Shown here: positions 38,587 to 48,000 of the stretch, one piece after another
How the letters are laid out: the number at the start of each line of letters is the position of its first letter
How positions within the stretch are numbered: the stretch's first letter is position 1
NCBI RefSeq assembly: GCF_001969815.1
Contig: NZ_MRBK01000001.1
Coordinates: 186,001-250,000, forward strand
Source of the DNA: Bacillus swezeyi
GTDB lineage: Bacteria > Bacillota > Bacilli > Bacillales > Bacillaceae
DNA: 64,000 nt
Direction: 5' to 3'
Notes under the pieces: generated by a model
What the model was told of the DNA's origin: nothing
Databases searched by the model: none
The model's input: the letters and a program-made list of their open reading frames with translations, nothing else
Program-made: the position numbers and the translations under genes

Positions 38587-39699
38587 ATGAGTGCAATTCA
38601 GATTCAGCATGTCAGCCGGCATTTCGGAGATACCATCGCATTAGAAGACGTACAGCTTGAAGTCAAGGAAGGGGAGTTTTTTTCTTTGCTTGGTCCGAGC
38701 GGCTGCGGAAAGTCAACACTTCTTAATATCATAGCCGGGTTTCTTCAACCAACTTCTGGTTTTGTATATATAGGAGGAGAAAATATTACTGATTTGCCGC
38801 CATATCATCGACATATCGGCATGGTTTTTCAAGACTATGCTTTGTTCCCTCATTTGAATGTTTTTGACAATGTTGCATATGGTTTAAAGGTTCAAAAAAT
38901 GCCGCGGAAAAAGCTCAAAGAACGGGTAATGGAATGCCTGGCATTAGTCAGGCTTGAAGCGTTTGCAGAGCGAATGCCCCATCAGCTTAGCGGCGGGCAA
39001 AAGCAGCGTGTGGCGATTGCCCGTGCATTGGCGGTTCAGCCATCAGTGCTGTTGCTTGATGAGCCGTTAAGCAATCTTGATGCAAAACTGAGAAAAGATA
39101 TGCAGTTTGAGCTGCGCAGCATTCAAAAGCGTGTCGGCATTACAACGATCCTGGTGACTCACGATCAAGAGGAAGCTTTGAGCTTATCTGACAGGGTTGG
39201 AATTCTTGGCGATGGAAAGCTTCAGCAGCTCGGAACCCCATTGGATGTATACCGGACGCCGGCAAATCGGTTTGTTGCGGAGTTTATCGGACAGGTGAAT
39301 TTGTTTGAGGCTTATTCGGCAGACATGCAGCCTGCTTCATCAGGATATCGATATGAGGTGCCTGGTTTTGAAGTTGATGAAGGTGTACCGCTCTCTATTG
39401 AAGTGAGCGGGGAACACGGCCCTTCTGTGTTATTTATGCTGCGCCCCGAACGAATTTCAATTCTTCCCGAAGAGCAAAACGGCCAGTCAAATGGAATGCC
39501 AGCTACACTAACGGAGGTTGGCTATATTGGAAATGCGCTCCGGCTGAAAGCGGCTTTAATCAAGGGCGAAATTACCATTCAAGCGCCTGATCCGCAGTTT
39601 CCCAGGCTGCCGAAGCCGGGAGATAAAGTTTATATTGACTGGGAGCAGGAAGACCTTGTGCCTCTTGGTTTAAAGGAGGAGCCAAATGGCGGGCGATAA
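38587..39699 (+). CDS. PotA-type ABC transporter ATPase
   Basis: 370 residues. Walker A GPSGCGKST, Q-loop VFQDYALFPHL, signature LSGGQKQRVAIARAL, Walker B LLLDEPLSNLDAKLR, and H-loop VTHDQEEALSLSDR. A C-terminal TOBE domain (about 290-360) is typical of the polyamine/sulfate/iron ATPase group. ATG at 38587 with AGGTGA 5 nt before it; an in-frame GTG at 38578 directly abuts the stop of the previous gene. The end overlaps the permease gene by 14 nt. Confidence 0.9.
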   Translation: MSAIQIQHVSRHFGDTIALEDVQLEVKEGEFFSLLGPSGCGKSTLLNIIAGFLQPTSGFVYIGGENITDLPPYHRHIGMVFQDYALFPHLNVFDNVAYGLKVQKMPRKKLKERVMECLALVRLEAFAERMPHQLSGGQKQRVAIARALAVQPSVLLLDEPLSNLDAKLRKDMQFELRSIQKRVGITTILVTHDQEEALSLSDRVGILGDGKLQQLGTPLDVYRTPANRFVAEFIGQVNLFEAYSADMQPASSGYRYEVPGFEVDEGVPLSIEVSGEHGPSVLFMLRPERISILPEEQNGQSNGMPATLTEVGYIGNALRLKAALIKGEITIQAPDPQFPRLPKPGDKVYIDWEQEDLVPLGLKEEPNGGR

Positions 39700-40555
39700 C
39701 CAAAAACGATTTTATTGGATTTTACTGATGCCTGCGCTTTTGTTTCTCGGCGTTTTCCTCGTCTTTCCGTTTGTCCTCCTGCTGATTTTAAGTTTCAGAG
39801 ATGTAGACGGGATGATGAATATGCTGGATACGTACAGCTTTTCTCATTACATCGAAGTGTTTACTTCAGACGTCTATTTAAAAACGGTCGGAACGACGCT
39901 TTGGACAGCACTGAAAACAACCGTTTTCTGCCTTCTTTTGGCATATCCGGCGGCATATTTGCTCGTTAAGGCGCCAACTCGTAAATGGCGGGCATTGTTT
40001 TATATTTTACTTGTTTCCCCGCTGCTCACAAGTGTCGTGATCCGGACGTTTTCCTGGATTGTGCTGCTTTCGCAAAACGGAATCATCAATGAAGCGCTGC
40101 TCAGTATGAAGCTGATTGAAAAGCCCCTGCCGCTTTTATGGAATATGAACGCGGTTATCATCGCATATGTTCAGGTCATGCTGCCGTTTGCCGTCTTGCC
40201 CCTTGCCGGATCTTTAGGCGAAGTAAAACCGAATCTCAAATATGCTTCAATGAGTCTTGGAGCAGGGCGGCTGCGGACGTTTTTTTGCGTCACGCTGCCC
40301 CTGACAATTCCCGGAATAATCACAGGAGCGATGATCGTTTTTTCGCTGGCTGCCGGAAGCTATATTACGCCCCTTTTAGTCGGGGGAAGGATGCAGCCGC
40401 TGCTCCCGCTTTCAATCTATCAGCAGGTGATGCAAGTGTTTGATTTGCCGCTTGCGGCTGCCATGTCTTTTACTTTATTGGCCGCTGTATGTGTGATCAT
40501 TGCTATCCTGGGGATACTCCTCAAACGATGGGAGGCGAGAATGAGTGGGCAGTAG
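39686..40555 (+). CDS. PotB-type ABC permease
   Basis: 289 residues, six helices. The N-terminal LLMPALLFLGVFLVFPFVLL is a membrane anchor; the EAA loop is ASMSLGAGRLRTFFCVTLPL, which docks the ATPase. GGAGG lies before the ATG within the end of the ATPase gene. Overlaps the next permease gene by 11 nt: the four transporter genes form one tightly packed unit. Confidence 0.88.
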   Translation: MAGDNQKRFYWILLMPALLFLGVFLVFPFVLLLILSFRDVDGMMNMLDTYSFSHYIEVFTSDVYLKTVGTTLWTALKTTVFCLLLAYPAAYLLVKAPTRKWRALFYILLVSPLLTSVVIRTFSWIVLLSQNGIINEALLSMKLIEKPLPLLWNMNAVIIAYVQVMLPFAVLPLAGSLGEVKPNLKYASMSLGAGRLRTFFCVTLPLTIPGIITGAMIVFSLAAGSYITPLLVGGRMQPLLPLSIYQQVMQVFDLPLAAAMSFTLLAAVCVIIAILGILLKRWEARMSGQ

Positions 40556-41357
40556 ATTGCGCCGCAAGTCCTCAGGGAAGTGGATTGATGTATTCGTTTG
40601 GACCACAGGGATTTTCGTTTATCTTTTTTTGGCACTTCCCGTATTTGTCATCGTTCTGTCGGCGTTTAGTCCATCCGAGTATCCGAAATTTCCGCCGTCG
40701 GGCTTTTCTCTTCGCTGGTTTGCCGGCGTTTTCAGCAGCGGTGAATGGATGGATTCCATTGGGGTCAGCTGCCTGCTGCTAATGATTGTGACGCCGCTTA
40801 CGGTCATCCTTGGAACCGCAGCCTCCTATGCTTTGGCAAGACTCCAGTTTCCGGGCAAGGATGCGATTCAATCTTTTATTTTATCTCCGCTGATGATTCC
40901 CCAAATTGTTTTGGGAGTGGCTCTTCTTTATTTGTTCACAATGATGGGGATGAACGGAAGTGTCGCGGGGCTGGTGATCGGACACATGCTGATCAGTCTC
41001 CCATATGTGGTCCGGACGGTCGGAGTCAGCGTGTCGAATTTGGATCCAAAGCTCGAGCAGGCTTCCATGAACCTTGGAGCAGGACCTGTCCAAACCTTTT
41101 TGAACGTGTCCCTGCCGCTGATGAAACCGGGCATGATTGCGGGAGCGGTGTTTTCTGCTGTGACGTCATTTGGAGAAATCTCAATCAGCCTTTTTGTATC
41201 TTCACCAACGGTTACACCCGTACCGATCAGAACGTTCAGCTACATTGAGCAGACATTTGATCCGAGCGTCAACGCCATTTCTGTCATATTTATTGTGATT
41301 TCCGTCATTGCGCTGATGATCATTGAGCGGACGATCGGGCTTTCAAAAACGATGTAG
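40545..41357 (+). CDS. PotC-type ABC permease
   Basis: 270 residues, six helices. EAA loop: ASMNLGAGPVQTFLNVSLPL. PotC-like block SPLMIPQIVLGVALLYLF. Starts at a GTG at 40545 with GGGAGG upstream, overlapping the PotB-type gene. Last gene of the hyuAB-ABC operon, followed by a terminator. Confidence 0.87.
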   Translation: MGSRLRRKSSGKWIDVFVWTTGIFVYLFLALPVFVIVLSAFSPSEYPKFPPSGFSLRWFAGVFSSGEWMDSIGVSCLLLMIVTPLTVILGTAASYALARLQFPGKDAIQSFILSPLMIPQIVLGVALLYLFTMMGMNGSVAGLVIGHMLISLPYVVRTVGVSVSNLDPKLEQASMNLGAGPVQTFLNVSLPLMKPGMIAGAVFSAVTSFGEISISLFVSSPTVTPVPIRTFSYIEQTFDPSVNAISVIFIVISVIALMIIERTIGLSKTM

Positions 41358-41374
41358 GACAGTTTTTTGATTTA

Positions 41375-41401
41375 AGGCAAGCAGTCTGCTTGTCTTTTTT
41401 G
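41375..41401 (+). terminator. Terminator of the hyu/pot operon
   Basis: GGCAAGCAG-T-CTGCTTGTC followed by six T, 17 nt after the last stop. Confidence 0.82.
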
Positions 41402-41548
41402 TTTTTGTAAAAGGATTGACAATCACGCATCAAATAAGTAGTTTGCCGGTAGTTGTTTAATATAGTTTAAGTTCTACCTATGATTCTTTTTCTATAAAGT
41501 AAGAAGGGATACATGGCGGGACCAATATCTGTATGACCTTTAAAAATT

Positions 41549-41578
41549 TTGTGAAATAAAATACCAAAAAAATATATT
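41549..41578 (+). promoter_or_regulatory. Possible promoter for a short transcript before lchAA
   Basis: TTGTGA (41549-41554), 18-nt spacer, TATATT (41573-41578). A transcript starting near 41585 would reach the hairpin plus T tract at 41642-41687, giving about 100 nt. No conserved reading frame or ribosome site supports a protein. Confidence 0.3.
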
Positions 41579-41641
41579 ATAAAAATAATTTCACCCAAAT
41601 TTTAAGAAATGTTAATAAAAAATGAAACTGCCATTGGAAAT

Positions 41642-41687
41642 ATGCGGGTTAAAACGATTCTTTTTCGTTTTCCCGCATCTTTTTTTA
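41642..41687 (+). terminator. Terminator-like hairpin with ComA-type half-sites in its arms
   Basis: ATGCGGG-TT-AAAACG, a 9-nt loop, CGTTTT-C-CCGCAT, then CTTTTTTT. This can end a short upstream transcript. The outer arms TGCGGG and CCCGCA are also ComA recognition half-sites, so protein binding and termination signals coincide here. Confidence 0.5.
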
Positions 41688-41691
41688 GAAA

Positions 41692-41740
41692 TTTCGGAAT
41701 CGCGCATCAATCTTTTCGCCTACTCTTCGGTATCCCGCAT
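41692..41740 (+). promoter_or_regulatory. ComA boxes of the lchAA promoter
   Basis: Two dyads follow the ComA consensus TTGCGG-N4-CCGCAA: TTTCGG-AATC-GCGCAT (41692-41707) and CTTCGG-TATC-CCGCAT (41725-41740). A further half-site TTTTTCGGTG follows at about 41756-41765. The layout resembles the srfA promoter of B. subtilis, where phosphorylated ComA activates transcription at high cell density. Binding is inferred from resemblance. Confidence 0.78.
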
Positions 41741-41789
41741 GAATCTTTTCACCTATTTTTCGGTGAAAAAAACAAATTTTTCATTTAAA

Positions 41790-41818
41790 GTGAACTGTGA
41801 GCAGAAAATGAATATATT
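41790..41818 (+). promoter_or_regulatory. lchAA promoter
   Basis: GTGAAC (41790-41795), exactly 17-nt spacer, TATATT (41813-41818). The -35 is poor, as expected for a ComA-activated promoter. Start of transcription would be near 41825, just before the riboswitch aptamer. Confidence 0.6.
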
Positions 41819-41833
41819 TCAGAAAAAGCAGAT

Positions 41834-41913
41834 AAAGGCAAACCTGCGGAAACGCAGGGACGCAAAGCCATGGCCTAAGGTGCGGACGGTGCTAAGGTTG
41901 ACAGGTTGCCGAA
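41834..41913 (+). promoter_or_regulatory. c-di-GMP-I (GEMM) riboswitch aptamer in the lchAA leader
   Basis: The sequence carries the hallmarks of the GEMM-I aptamer in order: GGCAAACC; stem CCTGCG-GAAA-CGCAGG with its GNRA tetraloop (41843-41858); the core GGGACGCAAAGCC; the tetraloop receptor CCTAAGG (41874-41880); a variable P3 arm; and the closing GGTTGCCGAA. P1 pairs GGCAA (41837-41841) with TTGCC (41906-41910). It lies about 12 nt after the predicted transcription start and is followed by a terminator, so it should gate transcription of lichenysin synthetase in response to cyclic di-GMP. Confidence 0.9.
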
Positions 41914-41955
41914 TAAACAGGGAGTTCACCCGTTTTTATTCGGGTGGACTCTTTT
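41909..41955 (+). terminator. Riboswitch expression platform: terminator and competing antiterminator
   Basis: Terminator: GAGTTCACCCG (41922-41932), 8-nt loop, CGGGTGGACTC (41941-41951), then TTTT and a T-rich run. Antiterminator: CCGAATAAA (41909-41917) pairs perfectly with TTTATTCGG (41935-41943), using the terminator loop and the start of its 3' arm. The CC of the antiterminator also belongs to aptamer stem P1. The two folds exclude each other, and ligand-bound P1 should favour the terminator, i.e. an OFF switch. The direction is my inference. Confidence 0.75.
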
Positions 41956-42020
41956 CATTTTATTCCCAATATAACTTTTTATTGGAAGTGATCAATCAGT
42001 GACAGCGCTATCCACACATC

Positions 42021-42050
42021 GCAAAACCGCAAAACAGTTTTGCGGTTTGC
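42021..42050 (+). other. Long hairpin in the lchAA 5' leader
   Basis: GCAAAACCGCAAAAC-AG-TTTTGCGGTTTGC is an almost perfect 14-bp stem followed by TTTAGG, about 45 nt before the lchAA start. T tract too short for a sure terminator; may stabilise the mRNA or act as a second attenuator. Confidence 0.5.
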
Positions 42051-42096
42051 TTTAGGCCCGTCATAAATAACAAAGCATAAAGGAGGAAAATAAAAA

Positions 42097-45000
42097 ATGG
42101 AAAACACATACTACCCATTGACACATGCTCAAAGACGAATTTGGTATACAGAAAAGTTTTATCCCGCTACAAGCGTTTCAAATTTGAGCGGTTTTGGAAA
42201 GTTGAAATCAGAATCAGGAATAGATCCAGGTATATTGACTGAAGCGATTCGGCAGTTTGTCCGCACAAATGAAACAATGCGTTTTAGGCTGATGTTTGAT
42301 GAAGAGGATGAACCAAAACAATATGTAGCCGAACATAAACCGTTTGAAATTGAGTATTTTGATGCCGCAAAAACAGGCAATGTGAGTGAGATTTTAAAAT
42401 GGGGACAAGCTGAAGCACGCCGGCCTCTGCCTCTGTATGACAATCCATTATTTAAGTTTGCAGTCGTACATATCAGCCCTGTAGAAAGCTGGTTTTTTGT
42501 AAAAGTTCATCATATCATCTCTGACGGCATTTCTATGACACTCCTAGGTAACCGCATCACAGATATTTATTTGAAGCTTTCCAATGGGGAAACTGACCTC
42601 GAAGCTGTACAGTCATCATTTACGGAACACATTCAAAGTGAATTGGATTACGAAGACTCCAAACGGTTCCAAAAAGATAAAGCTTATTGGAACGCGCAAT
42701 ATGAAGACATTCCGGAACCCTTATCTTTAAAGCAAAGTGATTCTAACCAAATTTGTTTAGATGCGGTTCGTCTTTCTAAAGAGATTTCCCCTGCCCTGTA
42801 CAAGAAAATTCAAGCGTATTGTAAGGATTACAACATTAGTGTGCTCTCCTTGTTCCTATCAATCTTACACATTTATATGCATCGGGTGACCGGCCAAACA
42901 GATGTCGTACTCGGCACATTTATGGGAAACAGGACAAATGCAAAAGAAAAACAGATGCTCGGCATGTTCGTTTCGACTATTCCGATGAAAGCCAGCCTTG
43001 ATGCGCAGCAGGACTTTACTGCATTTGTGCAGGAAAGGATGAAAGAGCAGCTTAAAATCATCAGACATCAAAAGTATCCGTACAATCTGCTGATCAATGA
43101 CTTGCGGGAAAGGCAGTCTCATTTAAATAGACTGTTCGCTGTTTCTCTTGAATATCAGGTTATGCAATGGCAGCAAAAAGGGACGATCTCATTTTTAACG
43201 GAGCCGATTTTCAGCGGCAGTGAAGTCAACGATATCTCCATACACGTGAAAGAAAGATGGGATACAGGGACGCTTGCGATCGACTTTGATTACAGACAGG
43301 AACTGTTCAGCGCGGAAGAAATGGTCATTTTATATGAGAGGCTTATGACGCTGCTTGAGGATGCCATCAATATGCCCGACAAAAAAATTAAGGATCTCGA
43401 CCTCATTCCTGAACAGGAAAAACAGCAGCTGTTAAAGAAGGCTTCTGGTTCTTTGACCAAGTATGACAAGCAGATGACCCTGCACGGTTTATTTGAACAA
43501 CAAGCAGCCAAAATTCCAGAAAAAACAGCGCTTGTGTTTGAGGGAAAACAGCTTTCATATCGGGAGCTTAATGAGCAGGCAAACCGGCTGGCAAGGACGC
43601 TTCGCAAAAGGGGAATTGGTCCGGACGCTCCGGCAGCCGTTTTGATGGAGCGATCAGAACGGACGATAACGGCTATATTAGGGATTCTCAAAGCGGGAGG
43701 AGCTTATGTGCCGCTCGATCCAAGCTTTCCGAGCGAGAGAATTCAATTCATGCTCAAGGATTCAGACGCAAAAGTCGTGATTACTGACAAGGCATTTGAG
43801 GCTGATACTGCTGAAGTACTGTCGTTTTCCGCAGCGCTTTCTGAAACGAAGGAAAGCGGCAATCTGCCTTCATCAGCAGGCGCCGATCATCTCGCTTACA
43901 TTATCTATACTTCTGGAACAACGGGTCGTCCGAAAGGAGTCATGATTGAGCACAGACAGGTTCATCATCTTGTGAGGGGGCTTCAGCAGGCTTTAGATAC
44001 ATATGATCAAGCCAATTTGAAGATTGCGATTTTGGCTCCGTTTCATTTTGATGCTTCCGTCCAGCAGATTTTCACATCCCTTTTGCTTGGCAAGTCTCTG
44101 TATATCGTTCCGAAAAGGGTCGTTTCCGACGGGCGCGCATTATCCGCTTATTATCGCCGTCATCAGATTGATGTAACTGACTGCACGCCGTCTCATTTAC
44201 AGCTTTTGATTGCGGCGGATGACCTTCGCGGAATAAAACTGCGGCATATGCTTGTGGGAGGAGAGGCATTATCAAGGGTGGCGACCGAAAAGCTGCTTCG
44301 ATTATTTGCAGAAACGGCTGAATCGGTTCCTTCTATCACGAATGTTTACGGCCCGACGGAAACCTGTGTCGACGCCTCGGCATTCACGATTCCGCATGAC
44401 GGGCATTTCCCGTATGATACCGCCTATGTACCGATCGGCAGGCCGCTTGGGAACAATCGTTTCTACATTTTGGATGAAAACGGAGCGCTTCTGCCCGACG
44501 GTGTCGAAGGCGAATTGTATATCGCGGGAGACGGAGCCGGCCGGGGATATTTAAACCTTCCTGACATGACGAAAGAAAAATTTTCAGCGGATCCTTTTGT
44601 TCCCGGATATGTCATGTACCGAACAGGAGATATGGCAAGATGGCTTCCTGACGGTACGGTTGATTTTATCGGCCGAAAAGATGACCAGGTCAAGATTCGC
44701 GGCTACCGGATTGAGCTCGGAGAAATTGAATCGGTTTTACAGCAGGCGCCAAATACCGAGAAAGCAGTTGTGCTCACACGGCCGGGAACAGCCGGCGGTC
44801 TTGAGGTTTGCGCATATGTCGTTCCGAAAAACGGATCTGCGGTTTCGGTGCATGAGTTAAGGGAGCATCTGTCTATACAGCTGCCTGATTATATGCTGCC
44901 TTCTTATTTCGTCGAGCTTGGTGAAATGCCGCTGACGCCAAGCGGTAAAGTCGATCGAAAAGCTTTGCTTCGCCATGAGGTGAAGGCTTCGGGCGGAACA

Positions 45001-48000
45001 GAATATACGGCGCCGAGAAATGACCGTGAAGAAAAAATCGCGCACATTTGGCAGGAAGTGCTAGCCGCTGAAAAAGTCGGCATTTTTGATCAGTTCTTTG
45101 AACTCGGCGGCCACTCGCTGAAAGCGATGACGATGCTGACGAAAATCCACAAAACATTCGGTGTTGAGGTTCCTCTGCAGTTCCTGTTTGAAAAACCGAC
45201 TGTAGCCGCTCTTGGTCAATTTGTTTCTGAAGCGGAGCAAAACGGGTTCACAGCGATCGAACCAGCAGCAGACAGTGAAGATTATCCTCTTTCTCTGGCC
45301 CAGCAGCGGATCTATATCGTCAGCCAGCTGGAGGGAGCGGGAATCGGCTATAATATGCCGGCCGCTGCAATGCTTGAAGGCATACTGGATCTTCAGCGTC
45401 TTGAGGCCGCTTTTCAAAAGCTGATCGAAAGGCATGAGGCGCTCCGTACATCATTTGTATCTGTCAATGGAGAGCCGAGGCAAAAAATTCATCAAAAGGT
45501 GCAGTTCAATATTGAGATAATCCAAGGCGGAGACAAACCTGTCGAACAGATCATGAAATCCTTTGTCCGCCGTTTTGATCTGAGCCGCGCGCCGCTGCTG
45601 AGAGTGGGGCTCGTCCGTCTTGAGGAAAGCAGACATATGCTGCTGTTTGATATGCATCACCTGGTTTCTGACGGGGTTTCCATTTCGATTATTTTACAAG
45701 AGCTGGCCGGGCTATATAAAGGTAAAGCCTTGCCTGAGATGCGTTTGCACTACAAGGATTACGCTTCTTGGCAAAGAGAACAGGCTGCAGGCGGCTATCG
45801 AAGAGAAGAGGAGTATTGGCTAAGCGTCTTTTCCGGGGAGCTGCCTGTACTGCAGCTGTTAACAGATGAGCCCCGTCCGGCTGTTCAAAGCTTTGAAGGA
45901 GACAGAGTTTCTGCTGTCGTGCCAAAAGAGATCAAGGAAAAAATGATTGGGCTGGCGGAAGAAAACGGAGTGACACTGTATATGGTCATGCTCGCCGCTT
46001 ACAACACGCTCCTTGCAAAATACGCCGGACAGGAAGATGTGATTGTCGGGACGCCGACAGCGGGCCGAAGCCATTCCGATTTGGAAGGAATCGTCGGAAT
46101 GTTTGTCAATACGCTGGCGATCCGCTCAAAAGTTGATCGGGAAAAAACGTTCGCTGATCTGTTGCATGATGTGCGGGAAACGGTGCTGAACGCATTTGAA
46201 CATCAGAAATATCCGTTTGAATGGCTTGCGGAAAAGCTGAATGTACCACGTGATTTAAGCCGCCATCCCATTTTTGATACGATGTTTATTTTGCAAAATT
46301 CAATCGAAGACATTCCACTGCTCGGCGACTTGCGCCTCTCAATCCATGAAACGAATTTCAACATTGCAAAGTTTGATCTGACACTGCAAGCGAAAGAAGA
46401 ACACGGTGAATTGATTTTCGATTTGGATTACAGTACAAAGCTGTTTAAAAAAGATACCGCTGAGAGGATGCTGGCGCATTACCTGAATCTGCTGAAAGAC
46501 GTGACAGCTGATCCGCATCGGAAAATCGGCGATTTCAGCCTTTTGACTGAGGAGGAAACGAATCGGCAGCTCATCGCGTTCAATCCTGGGCGAAGCGATT
46601 ATCCGCGGGAGCAAACGATTGTTCAGCAATTTGAGGAGCAAGCGGCAAAAGCAGGAGGTCGTCCAGCCCTTCAATTTGCAGACGCGGTATATTCGTACAC
46701 CGAGCTTAATGAAAAAGCGAACCAATTGGCAAGACGCCTCCGTGAAAGAGGTGTGAAAACCGGAACAACAGCTGCCATTCTTACCGCCAGGTCGGCTGAA
46801 ATGGTTGTCGGAATTCTTGCCGTGTTAAAAGCAGGAGCCGCTTATGTCCCGATTGATCCCGATCATCCGGAGCAGCGCATCAAACACTTCTTTCATGACA
46901 GCGGAGCATCGGTTCTTTTAACGCAAAAGGCGCTGAAGCCGCTTGCTGAAGGCGCTGAATTGGCGGGGGATTTGGTCTTCCTTGACGATGAACAGCTCTA
47001 TCGAGGTTACGCGGGCAATTTGTATATTCCGATTTCTCCGCAAACTTTAGCAAATCTTACGTACACATCGGGAACAACCGGAACGCCGAAAGGCAATATG
47101 GTGACACATCGTAATATTTTGCGTACGGTGAAAAACGCGAATTATTTGGAAGTCTTGGATTCAGATATTGTGCTTTCGATTTCCAACTATGTATTTGATG
47201 CTTTCATGTTTGATGTGTTCGGCTCATTGTTAAACGGCGCCAAACTGGTGGTTGTTCCGAAAGAGACGATCCTTGACATGGGACGGCTTGCCGACGTGCT
47301 TGAAAAAGAAAAAATCTCCGTCTTAATGATTACGACTGCTTTATTCAATCTGCTTGTCGATATGCGCCCTGACAGTATGAGGAATTTGCGAAGAGTGCTG
47401 TTCGGCGGTGAACGTGCATCTGTCGATCATGTCAGAAGAGCCCTTAAAGCCGTTGGAAAGGGACGTCTTCTTCATATGTACGGGCCGTCTGAGAGTTCTG
47501 TCTTTGCGACCTATCATCCTGTCAATGATATTCCTGACAATGCGCAGTCTGTGCCGATCGGAAAACCCGTCAGCAATACGGAGGTTTTGATTCTTGATTC
47601 GGCTGGAAAAGTACAGCCGGCAGGAGTTGCGGGTGAATTGTGCGTCGGAGGAGACGGACTTGTCCGCGGCTACTTTAACCGACCTGAGCTGACGGCGGAG
47701 AAATTCACAGCACATCCGTTCAAAAAAGATCAGAAGGTATACCGGACAGGCGATATGGCGAGATGGCTTGCCGACGGATGCCTTGAATTTATCGGCCGAA
47801 TCGATCATCAGGTCAAAATTCGAGGACAGAGAATCGAACTCGGAGAAATCGAGCATCATCTGTTGACGCATGACATGATTCAGGAAGCCGCCGTTCTGGC
47901 TGTTGACACCGAATCGGGAGATAAAATGATCTGTGCGTACATTGCTGCTGATCGAGAGCTGTCAAGCCGTGAGCTTCGTGAACATGCGGCTTTGGGGCTG

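Noticed and set aside
41622..42002. 126-codon frame upstream of lchAA
   Set aside because: It runs through the hairpin, ComA boxes, promoter and c-di-GMP aptamer, has no SD and low-complexity Phe/Ser composition. The RNA and DNA elements explain the sequence.
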